NCBI GenBank assembly: GCA_035771175.1
Contig: JAYMFD010003870.1
Span: forward strand, 1-64,000
Source: Paratinospora sagittata
Taxonomy: Eukaryota; Streptophyta; Magnoliopsida; Ranunculales; Menispermaceae
DNA: 64,000 nucleotides
Reading direction: 5' to 3'
The position numbers were made by a program, and so were the translations under genes. Below, piece after piece: positions 39,401-50,495 of the stretch (its first letter is position 1; every line of letters starts with the position of its first letter). Below the pieces are notes generated by a model, which saw nothing but the letters and a program-made list of their open reading frames with translations, had not been told where the DNA came from and ran no database searches.

Positions 39401-39725
39401 CTTTCTCCACCTACTCTTTAAGCGAGTCCCAATATCCTTCTATCAACCCCCCAGAATAGATGGAACTCCGTTCGAATATCCCGATGAATTTTTGACCCCT
39501 AAATATCAAATTTTGGTTTAAATGAACTAAATTTACTTAGAAAATGTGTTCGAGGCAATCGCTACCAATCCACCAGATTGCTTTCTCTACCAACTCTTTG
39601 AGCGAGTCCCAATATCCTTCTAGGAATCCCCGGAATAGATGGAACTCCATTCCAATATCCCGGTCAATTTTTGACCCCCAAATCTCAAATTTTGGTTTAA
39701 ATGAACTAAATTTACTTAGAAAATG
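36453..39725. repeat. 18-monomer repeat (3,230 bp), copy 3
   Basis: Repeats copy 2 at +3,231, then at +3,230 after a lost T in GGTGAATTTTGACC near 36,617-36,620. A private A-to-G change gives CTCAAGTTTTGG at 38,252. The match to copy 2 ends at about 39,729, where GTTTGAGG becomes GTTTAAGG and the sequence turns into the CATCGGAT / GAATTC monomer. Its last two or three monomers are also the beginning of the following 6-monomer repeat. Confidence 0.9.
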
Positions 39726-41880
39726 TGTTTAAGGCAATCGCGATCAATCCATCGGATTACTTTCTCCACCTACTCTTTAAGCGAGTCCCAATATCCTTCG
39801 AACAACCCCCCAGAATAGATGGAATTCTTTTCCAATATCCAGATGAATTTTTGACCCCCAAATCTCAAATTTTGGTTTAAATGAACTAAATTTACTTAGA
39901 AAATGTGTTTGAGGCAATCGCGATCAATCCACCGGATTGCTTTCTCCACCTACTCTTTAAGCGAGTCCCAATATCCTTCTAGGAAGCCCCGGAATAGATG
40001 GAACTCCGTTCCAATATCCCGGTGTATTTTTGACCCGCAAATCTCAAATTTTGGTTTAAATGAACTAAATTTACTTAGAAAATGTGTTTGAGGCAATCGC
40101 GATCAATCCACCGGATTGCTTTCTCCACCTACTCTTTAAGCGAGTCCCAATATCCTTCTAGCAACCCCCCAGAATAGATGGAACTCCGTTCGAACATCCC
40201 GATGACTTTTTGACCCCTAAATATCAAATTTTGGTTTAAATGAACTAAATTTACTTAGAAAATGTGTTTGAGGCAATCGCTACCAATCCACCAGATTGCT
40301 TTCTCCACCAACTCTTTGAGCGAGTCCCAATATCCTTCTAGGAAGCCCCAGAATAGATGGAACTCCGTTCCAATATCCCGGTGAATTTTTGACCCGCAAA
40401 TCTCAAATTTTGGTTTAAATGAACTAAATTTACTTAAAAAATGTGTTTGAGGCAATCGCGATCAATCCACCGGATTGCTTTCTCCACCTACTCTTTAAGC
40501 GAGTCCCAATATCCTTCTATCAACCCCCCAGAATAGATGGAACTCCGTTCGAATATCCCGATGAATTTTTGACCCCTAAATATCAAATTTTGGTTTAAAT
40601 GAACTAAATTTACTTAGAAAATGTGTTCGAGGCAATCGCTACCAATCCACCAGATTGCTTTCTCTACCAACTCTTTGAGCGAGTCCCAATATCCTTCTAG
40701 GAATCCCCGGAATAGATGGAACTCCGTTCCAATATCCCGGTGAATTTTTGACCCCCAAATCTCAAATTTTGGTTTAAATGAACTAAATTTACTTAGAAAA
40801 TGTGTTTAAGGCAATCGCGATCAATCCATCGGATTACTTTCTCCACCTACTCTTTAAGCGAGTCCCAATATCCTTCGAACAACCCCCCAGAATAGATGGA
40901 ATTCTTTTCCAATATCCAGATGAATTTTTGACCCCCAAATCTCAAATTTTGGTTTAAATGAACTAAATTTACTTAGAAAATGTGTTTGAGGCAATCGCGA
41001 TCAATCCACCGGATTGCTTTCTCCACCTACTCTTTAAGCGAGTCCCAATATCCTTCTAGGAAGCCCCGGAATAGATGGAACTCCGTTCCAATATCCCGGT
41101 GTATTTTTGACCCGCAAATCTCAAATTTTGGTTTAAATGAACTAAATTTACTTAGAAAATGTGTTTGAGGCAATCGCGACCAATCCACCGGATTGCTTTC
41201 TCCACCTACTCTTTAAGCGAGTCCCAATATCCTTCTAGCAACCCCCCAGAATAGATGGAACTCCGTTCGAACATCCCGATGACTTTTTGACCCCTAAATA
41301 TCAAATTTTGGTTTAAATGAACTAAATTTACTTAGAAAATGTGTTTGAGGCAATCGCTACCAATCCACCAGATTGCTTTCTCCACCAACTCTTTGAGCGA
41401 GTCCCAATATCCTTCTAGGAAGCCCCAGAATAGATGGAACTCCGTTCCAATATCCCGGTGAATTTTTGACCCGCAAATCTCAAATTTTGGTTTAAATGAA
41501 CTAAATTTACTTAAAAAATGTGTTTGAGGCAATCGCGATCAATCCACCGGATTGCTTTCTCCACCTACTCTTTAAGCGAGTCCCAATATCCTTCTATCAA
41601 CCCCCCAGAATAGATGGAACTCCGTTCGAATATCCCGATGAATTTTTGACCCCTAAATATCAAATTTTGGTTTAAATGAACTAAATTTACTTAGAAAATG
41701 TGTTCGAGGCAATCGCTACCAATCCACCAGATTGCTTTCTCTACCAACTCTTTGAGCGAGTCCCAATATCCTTCTAGGAATCCCCGAAATAGATGGAACT
41801 CCGTTCCAATATCCCGGTGAATTTTTGACCCCCAAATCTCAAATTTTGGTTTAAATGAACTAAATTTACTTAGAAAATGT
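39305..41880. repeat. 6-monomer repeat (1,077 bp), about 2.4 copies
   Basis: Sequence at x matches x+1,077 from about 39,305 to 40,803. Matching marks are GAATTC at 39,822 and 40,899, GGTGTATTTTTGACCCGC at about 40,021 and 41,098, and GACCCGCAAATC at about 40,391 and 41,468. The unit joins monomers of the left-hand GAATTC family to the GACCCGCAAATC and CTCTACCAACTC monomers. Differences include ATCCCGGTCAA against ATCCCGGTGAA, GCGACCAATCC near 41,175 and CCCCGAAATAG near 41,783. Confidence 0.85.
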
Positions 41881-44120
41881 GTTTGAGGCAATCGCGATCA
41901 ATCCACCAGATTGCTTTCTCTACCAACTCTTTGAGCGAGTCCCAATATCCTTCTAGGAAGCCCCAGAATAGATGGAACTCCGTTCCAAAATCCCGGTGAA
42001 TCTTTGACCCCCAAATCTCAAATTTTGGTTTAAATGAACTAAATTTACTTAGAAAATGTGTTTGAGGCAATCGCGATCAATCCGCCGGATTGCTTTCTCC
42101 ACCTACTCTTTAAGCGAGTCCCAATATCCTTCTAGCAACCCCCCAGAATAGATGGAACTCCGTTCGAACATCCCGATGACTTTTTGACCCCTAAATATCA
42201 AATTTTGGTTTAAATGAACTAAATTTACTTAGAAAATGTGTTTGAGGCAATCGCTACCAATCCACCAGATTGCTTTCTCTACCAACTCTTTGAGCGAGTC
42301 CCAATATCCTTCTAGGAAGCCCCAGAATAGATGGAACTCCGTTCCAATATCCCGGTGAATCTTTGACCCCCAAATCTCAAATTTTGGTTTAAATGAACTA
42401 AATTTACTTAAAAAATGTGTTTGAGGCAATCGCGATCAATCCACCGGATTGCTTTCTCCACCTACTCTTTAAGCGAGTTCCAATATCCTTCTAGCAACCC
42501 CCCAGAATAGAGGGAACTCCGTTCGAACATCCCGGAGAATTTTTGACCCCTAAATATCAAATTTTGGTTTAAATGAACTAAATTTACTTAGAAAATGTGT
42601 TCGAGGCAATCGCTACCAATCCACCAGATTGCTTTCTCCACCAACTTTTTGAGCGAGTCCCAATATCCTTCTAGGAACCCCCGGAATAGATGGAACTCCA
42701 TTCCAATATCCCGGTGATTTTTTGACCCCCAAATCTCAAATTTTGGTTTAAATGAACTAAATTTACTTAGAAAATGTGTTTGAGGCAATCGCGATCAATC
42801 CACCGGATTGCTTTCTCCACCTACTTTTTAAGCGAGTCCCAATATCCTTCTAGCAACCCCCCAGAATAGATGGAACTCCGTTCGAACATCCCGATGACTT
42901 TTTGACCCCTAAATATCAAATTTTGGTTTAAATGAACTAAATTTACTTAGAAAATGTGTTTGAGGCAATCGCTACCAATCCACCAGATTGCTTTCTCTAC
43001 CAACTCTTTGAGCGAGTCCCAATATCCTTCTAGGAAGCCCCAGAATAGATGGAACTCCGTTCCAAAATCCCGGTGAATCTTTGACCCCCAAATCTCAAAT
43101 TTTGGTTTAAATGAACTAAATTTACTTAAAAAATGTGTTTGAGGCAATCGCGATCAATCCACCGGATTGCTTTCTCCACCTACTCTTTAAGCGAGTTCCA
43201 ATATCCTTCTAGCAACCCCCCAGAATAGAGGGAACTCCGTTCGAACATCCCGGAGAATTTTTGACCCCTAAATAACAAATTTTGGTTTAAATGAACTAAA
43301 TTTACTTAGAAAATGTGTTTGAGGCAATCGCTACCAATCCACCAGATTGCTTTCTCCACCAAGTCTTTGAGCGAGTCCCAATATCCTTCTAGAAATCCCC
43401 AGAATAGATGGAACTCCGTTCCAATATCCCGGAGAATTTTTGACCCCTAAATATCAAATTTTGTTTTAAATGAACTAAATTTACTTAGAAAATGTGTTTG
43501 AGGCAATCGCTACCAATCCACCAGATTGCTTTCTCCACCAACTCTTTGAGCGAGTCCCAATATCCTTCTAGGAAGCCCCGGAATAGATGGAACTCCGTTC
43601 CAATATCCCGGTGAATTTTTGACCCCCAAATCTCAAATTTTGGTTTAAATGAACTAAATTTACTTAGAAAATGTGTTTAAGGCAATCGCGATCAATCCAT
43701 CGGATTACTTTCTCCACCTACTCTTTAAGCGAGTCCCAATATCCTTCTAGCAACCCCCCAGAATAGATGGAACTCCGTTCGAACATCCCGATGACTTTTT
43801 GACCCCTAAATATCAAATTTTGGTTTAAATGAACTAAATTTACTTAGAAAATGTGTTTGAGGCAATCGCTACCAATCCACCATATTGCTTTCTCCACCAA
43901 CTCTTTGAGCGAGTCCCAATATCCTTCTAGGAAGCCCCAGAATAGATGGAACTCCGTTCCAATATCCCGGTGAATTTTTGACCCGCAAATCTCAAATTTT
44001 GGTTTAAATGAACTAAATTTACTTCAAAAATGTGTTTGAGGCAATCGCGATCAATCCACCGGATTGCTTTCTCCACCTACTCTTTAAGCGAGTCCCAATA
44101 TCCTTCTATCAACCCCCCAG
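41880..44120. repeat. A/B dimer stretch with a phase slip at its start
   Basis: About twelve monomers. At 41,880-41,920 a hybrid monomer begins as A (GCGATCAATCC) and continues as B (CTCTACCAACTCTTTGAG), so two B-like halves follow one another 179 bases apart. Regular 359-bp dimers follow (B monomers near 42,229, 42,588 and 42,947), resembling 1,690-2,760 and 9,300-10,300. Small private changes are CCGCCGGATT near 42,083, CTACTTTTTAAG near 42,824, AAATAACAAATT near 43,271 and TTACTTCAAAAATG near 44,021. Confidence 0.8.
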
Positions 44121-45316
44121 AATAGATGGAACTCCGTTCGAATATCCCGATGAATTTTTGACCCCTAAATATCAAATTTTGGTTTAAATGAACTAAATTT
44201 ACTTAGAAAATGTGTTCGAGGCAATCGCTACCAATCCACCAGATTGCTTTCTCTACCAACTCTTTGAGCGAGTCCCAATATCCTTCTAGGAATCCCCGGA
44301 ATAGATGGAACTCCGTTCCAATATCCCGATGAATTTTTGACCCCCAAATCTCAAATTTTGGTTTAAATGAACTAAATTTACTTAGAAAATGTGTTTGAGG
44401 CAATCGCGATCAATCCACCAGATTGCTTTCTCTACCTACTCTTTAAGCGAGTTCCAATATCCTTCTAGCAACCCCCCAGAATAGAAGGAACTCCGTTCGA
44501 ACATCCCGATGAATTTTTGACCCCTAAATATCAAATTTTGGTTTAAATGAACTAAATTTACTTAGAAAATGTGTTTGAGGCAATCGCGATCAATCCACCG
44601 GATTGCTTTCTCCACCTACTCTTTAAGCGAGTCCCAATATCCTTCTAGGAAGCCCCGGAATAGATGGAACTCCGTTCGAATATCCCGATGAATTTTTGAC
44701 CCCTAAATATCAAATTTTGGTTTAAATGAACTAAATTTACTTAGAAAATGTGTTCGAGGCAATCGCTACCAATCCACCAGATTGCTTTCTCTACCAACTC
44801 TTTGAGCGAGTCCCAATATCCTTCTAGGAATCCCCGGAATAGATGGAACTCCGTTCCAATATCCCGATGAATTTTTGACCCCCAAATCTCAAATTTTGGT
44901 TTAAATGAACTAAATTTACTTAGAAAATGTGTTTGAGGCAATCGCGATCAATCCACCAGATTGCTTTCTCTACCTACTCTTTAAGCGAGTTCCAATATCC
45001 TTCTAGCAACCCCCCAGAATAGAAGGAACTCCGTTCGAACATCCCGATGAATTTTTGACCCCTAAATATCAAATTTTGGTTTAAATGAACTAAATTTACT
45101 TAGAAAATGTGTTTGAGGCAATCGCGATCAATCCACCGGATTGCTTTCTCCACCTACTCTTTAAGCGAGTCCCAATATCCTTCTAGGAAGCCCCGGAATA
45201 GATGGAACTCCGTTCGAATATCCCGATGAATTTTTGACCCCTAAATATCAAATTTTGGTTTAAATGAACTAAATTTACTTAGAAAATGTGTTCGAGGCAA
45301 TCGCTACCAATCCACC
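44120..45316. repeat. Trimer duplication (538 bp), about 2.2 copies
   Basis: Sequence at x matches x+538 from about 44,120 to 44,778. Each unit has a B monomer with CTCTACCAACTC and GGAATCCCCGG, an A monomer with AATAGAAGGAAC, and an A/B hybrid with GGAAGCCCCGG and GTTCGAATATCCCGA. An odd number of monomers means the A/B alternation is broken once per unit. The match ends at 45,317, where CCAGATTGC becomes CCAGACTGC. Confidence 0.85.
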
Positions 45317-47568
45317 AGACTGCTTTCCCAACCAACTTTTTGAGCGAGTCCCAATATCCTTCTAGGAACCCCCGGAATAGATGGAACTCCATTCCAATAT
45401 CCCGGTGAATTTTTGACCCCCAAATCTCAAATTTTGGTTTAAATGAACTAAATTTACTTAGAAAATGTGTTTGAGGCAATCGCGATCAATCCACCAGATT
45501 GCTTTCTCTACCTACTCTTTAAGCGAGTTCCAATATCCTTCTAGCAACCCCCAGAATAGAGGGAACTCCGTTCGAACATCCCGATGAATTTTTGACCCCT
45601 AAATATCAAATTTTGGTTTAAATGAACTAAATTTACTTAGAAAATGTGTTTGAGGCAATCGCTACCAATCCACCAGATTGCTTTCTCCACCAAGTCTTTG
45701 AGCGAGTCCCAATATCCTTCTAGGAATCCCCAGAATAGATGGAACTCCGTTCCAATATCCCGCAGAATTTTTGACCCCAAATCTCAAATTTTGGTTTAAA
45801 TGAACTAAATTTACTTAAAAAAATGTGTTTGAGGCAATCGCGATCAATCCACCGGATTGCTTCCTCGACCTACTCTTTAAGCGAGTCCCAATATCCTTCT
45901 ATCAACCCCCCAGAATAGATGGAACTCCGTTCGAATATCCTGATGAATTTTTGACCGCTAAATATCAAATTTTGGTTTAAATGAACTAAATTTACTTAGA
46001 AAATGTGTTCGAGGCAATCGCTACCAATCCACCAGATTGCTTTCTCCACCAACTTTTTGAGCGAGTCCCAATATCCTTCTAGGAACCCCCGGAATAGATG
46101 GAACTCCATTCCAATATCCCGGTGAATTTTTTGACCCCCAAATCTCAAATTTTGGTTTAAATGAACAAAATTTACTTAGAAAATGTGTTTAAGGCAATCG
46201 CGACTAATCCACCGGATTGCTTTCTCCACCTACTCTTTAAGCGAGTCCCAATATCCTTCGAACAACCCCCCAGAATAGATGGAACTCCGTTTCAATATCC
46301 CGTTGAATTTTTGACCACTAAATCTCAAATTTTGATTTAAATGAATTAAATTTACTTAGAAAATTTGTTTGAGGCAATCGCGACCAATCCACCAGATTGC
46401 TTTCTCCACCAACTCTTTGATCGAGTCCCATTATCCTTCTAGGAACCCTCGGAATAGATGGAACTCTTTTCCAATATCCAGATGAATTTTTGACCCCTAA
46501 ATATCAAATTTTGGTTTAAATGAACTAAATTTACTTAGAAAATGTTTTTGAGGCAATCGCTACCAATCCACCATATTGCTTTCTCCACCAACTCTTTGAG
46601 CGAGTCCCAATATCCTTCTAGGAAGCCCCGCAATAGATGGAACTCCGTTCCAATATCCCGGTGAATTTTTGACCCCCAAATCTCGAATTTTGGTTTAAAT
46701 GAACGAAATTTACTTAGAAAATGTGTTTGAGGCAATCGCGATCAATCCACCGGATTGCTTTCTCCACCTACTCTTTAAGCGAGTCCCAATATCCTTCTAG
46801 CAACCCCCCAGAATAGGTGGAACTCCGTTCGAACATCCCGATGAATTTTTGACCCCTAAATATCAAATTTTGGTTTAAATGAACTAAATTTACTTAGAAA
46901 ATGTGTTCGAGGCAATCGCTACCAATCCACCAGATTGCTTTCTCCACCTACTCTTTAAGCGAGTCCCAATATCCTTCTAGCAACCCCCCGGAATAGATGG
47001 AACTCCGTTCCAATATCCCGGTGAATTTTTGACCCCCAAATCTCAAATTTTGGTGTAAATGAACTAAATTTACTTAGAAAATGTGTTTGAGGCAATCGCG
47101 ATCAATCCACCGGATTGCTTTCTCCACCTACTCTTTAAGCGAGTTCCAATATCCTTCTAGCAACCCCCCAGAATAGAGGGAACTCCGTTCGAACATCCCG
47201 GAGAATTTTTGACCCCTAAATATCAAATTTTGGTTTAAATGAGCTAAATTTACTTAGAAAATGTGTTCGAGGCAATCGCTACCAATCCACCAGATTGCTT
47301 TCTCCACCAACTTTTTGAGCGAGTCCCAATATCCTTCTAGGAACCCCCGGAATAGATGGAACTCCATTCCAATATCCCGGTGAATTTTTGACCCCCAAAT
47401 CTCAAATTTTGGTTTAAATGAACTAAATTTACTTAGAAAATGTGTTTGAGGCAATCGCGATCAATCCACCGGATTGCTTTCTCCACCTACTCTTTAAGTG
47501 AGTCCCAATATCCTTCTAGCAACCCCCCAGAATAGATGGAACTCCGTTCGAACATCCCGATGACTTTT
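44697..47568. repeat. 16-monomer repeat I (2,872 bp), copy 1
   Basis: First copy of a 16-monomer unit; landmarks at 44,741, 45,279, 46,535 and 47,254 recur at 47,613, 48,151, 49,405 and 50,124. It includes CAGACTGCTTTCCCAACC (about 45,315), ATCCCGCAGAA (about 45,759), GCTTCCTCGACC (about 45,859), GATTTAAATGAATTAAA (about 46,333), AATGTTTTTGAGG (about 46,541) and GGTGTAAATG (about 47,051). It differs from copy 2 by two homopolymer additions, one A in CTTAAAAAAATG near 45,820 and one T in GAATTTTTTGACC near 46,130. I saw no substitution between the copies in the parts compared. Confidence 0.88.
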
Positions 47569-50495
47569 TGACCCCTAAATATCAAATTTTGGTTTAAATG
47601 AACTAAATTTACTTAGAAAATGTGTTCGAGGCAATCGCTACCAATCCACCAGATTGCTTTCTCTACCAACTCTTTGAGCGAGTCCCAATATCCTTCTAGG
47701 AATCCCCGGAATAGATGGAACTCCGTTCCAATATCCCGATGAATTTTTGACCCCCAAATCTCAAATTTTGGTTTAAATGAACTAAATTTACTTAGAAAAT
47801 GTGTTTGAGGCAATCGCGATCAATCCACCAGATTGCTTTCTCTACCTACTCTTTAAGCGAGTTCCAATATCCTTCTAGCAACCCCCCAGAATAGAAGGAA
47901 CTCCGTTCGAACATCCCGATGAATTTTTGACCCCTAAATATCAAATTTTGGTTTAAATGAACTAAATTTACTTAGAAAATGTGTTTGAGGCAATCGCGAT
48001 CAATCCACCGGATTGCTTTCTCCACCTACTCTTTAAGCGAGTCCCAATATCCTTCTAGGAAGCCCCGGAATAGATGGAACTCCGTTCGAATATCCCGATG
48101 AATTTTTGACCCCTAAATATCAAATTTTGGTTTAAATGAACTAAATTTACTTAGAAAATGTGTTCGAGGCAATCGCTACCAATCCACCAGACTGCTTTCC
48201 CAACCAACTTTTTGAGCGAGTCCCAATATCCTTCTAGGAACCCCCGGAATAGATGGAACTCCATTCCAATATCCCGGTGAATTTTTGACCCCCAAATCTC
48301 AAATTTTGGTTTAAATGAACTAAATTTACTTAGAAAATGTGTTTGAGGCAATCGCGATCAATCCACCAGATTGCTTTCTCTACCTACTCTTTAAGCGAGT
48401 TCCAATATCCTTCTAGCAACCCCCAGAATAGAGGGAACTCCGTTCGAACATCCCGATGAATTTTTGACCCCTAAATATCAAATTTTGGTTTAAATGAACT
48501 AAATTTACTTAGAAAATGTGTTTGAGGCAATCGCTACCAATCCACCAGATTGCTTTCTCCACCAAGTCTTTGAGCGAGTCCCAATATCCTTCTAGGAATC
48601 CCCAGAATAGATGGAACTCCGTTCCAATATCCCGCAGAATTTTTGACCCCAAATCTCAAATTTTGGTTTAAATGAACTAAATTTACTTAAAAAATGTGTT
48701 TGAGGCAATCGCGATCAATCCACCGGATTGCTTCCTCGACCTACTCTTTAAGCGAGTCCCAATATCCTTCTATCAACCCCCCAGAATAGATGGAACTCCG
48801 TTCGAATATCCTGATGAATTTTTGACCGCTAAATATCAAATTTTGGTTTAAATGAACTAAATTTACTTAGAAAATGTGTTCGAGGCAATCGCTACCAATC
48901 CACCAGATTGCTTTCTCCACCAACTTTTTGAGCGAGTCCCAATATCCTTCTAGGAACCCCCGGAATAGATGGAACTCCATTCCAATATCCCGGTGAATTT
49001 TTGACCCCCAAATCTCAAATTTTGGTTTAAATGAACAAAATTTACTTAGAAAATGTGTTTAAGGCAATCGCGACTAATCCACCGGATTGCTTTCTCCACC
49101 TACTCTTTAAGCGAGTCCCAATATCCTTCGAACAACCCCCCAGAATAGATGGAACTCCGTTTCAATATCCCGTTGAATTTTTGACCACTAAATCTCAAAT
49201 TTTGATTTAAATGAATTAAATTTACTTAGAAAATTTGTTTGAGGCAATCGCGACCAATCCACCAGATTGCTTTCTCCACCAACTCTTTGATCGAGTCCCA
49301 TTATCCTTCTAGGAACCCTCGGAATAGATGGAACTCTTTTCCAATATCCAGATGAATTTTTGACCCCTAAATATCAAATTTTGGTTTAAATGAACTAAAT
49401 TTACTTAGAAAATGTTTTTGAGGCAATCGCTACCAATCCACCATATTGCTTTCTCCACCAACTCTTTGAGCGAGTCCCAATATCCTTCTAGGAAGCCCCG
49501 CAATAGATGGAACTCCGTTCCAATATCCCGGTGAATTTTTGACCCCCAAATCTCGAATTTTGGTTTAAATGAACGAAATTTACTTAGAAAATGTGTTTGA
49601 GGCAATCGCGATCAATCCACCGGATTGCTTTCTCCACCTACTCTTTAAGCGAGTCCCAATATCCTTCTAGCAACCCCCCAGAATAGGTGGAACTCCGTTC
49701 GAACATCCCGATGAATTTTTGACCCCTAAATATCAAATTTTGGTTTAAATGAACTAAATTTACTTAGAAAATGTGTTCGAGGCAATCGCTACCAATCCAC
49801 CAGATTGCTTTCTCCACCTACTCTTTAAGCGAGTCCCAATATCCTTCTAGCAACCCCCCGGAATAGATGGAACTCCGTTCCAATATCCCGGTGAATTTTT
49901 GACCCCCAAATCTCAAATTTTGGTGTAAATGAACTAAATTTACTTAGAAAATGTGTTTGAGGCAATCGCGATCAATCCACCGGATTGCTTTCTCCACCTA
50001 CTCTTTAAGCGAGTTCCAATATCCTTCTAGCAACCCCCCAGAATAGAGGGAACTCCGTTCGAACATCCCGGAGAATTTTTGACCCCTAAATATCAAATTT
50101 TGGTTTAAATGAGCTAAATTTACTTAGAAAATGTGTTCGAGGCAATCGCTACCAATCCACCAGATTGCTTTCTCCACCAACTTTTTGAGCGAGTCCCAAT
50201 ATCCTTCTAGGAACCCCCGGAATAGATGGAACTCCATTCCAATATCCCGGTGAATTTTTGACCCCCAAATCTCAAATTTTGGTTTAAATGAACTAAATTT
50301 ACTTAGAAAATGTGTTTGAGGCAATCGCGATCAATCCACCGGATTGCTTTCTCCACCTACTCTTTAAGTGAGTCCCAATATCCTTCTAGCAACCCCCCAG
50401 AATAGATGGAACTCCGTTCGAACATCCCGATGACTTTTTGACCCCTAAATATCAAATTTTGGTTTAAATGAACTAAATTTACTTAGAAAATGTGT
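47569..50495. repeat. 16-monomer repeat I (2,870 bp), copy 2
   Basis: Repeats copy 1 landmark by landmark at +2,872, later +2,870: CAGACTGCTTTCCCAACC near 48,187, GCTTCCTCGACC near 48,730, AATGTTTTTGAGG near 49,411, GGTGTAAATG near 49,921, GAGCTAAATT near 50,111 and TTTAAGTGAGTCCC near 50,364. The match ends at 50,496, where copy 1 has TGTGTTCGAGG and this side has TGTGTTTGAGG. Confidence 0.88.

Noticed and set aside
29985..39725. Calling the three 3,231-bp units an assembly artefact
   Set aside because: The copies differ at a few private positions and the joins are in register, so real triplication is the simpler reading; read depth is still needed to be sure.
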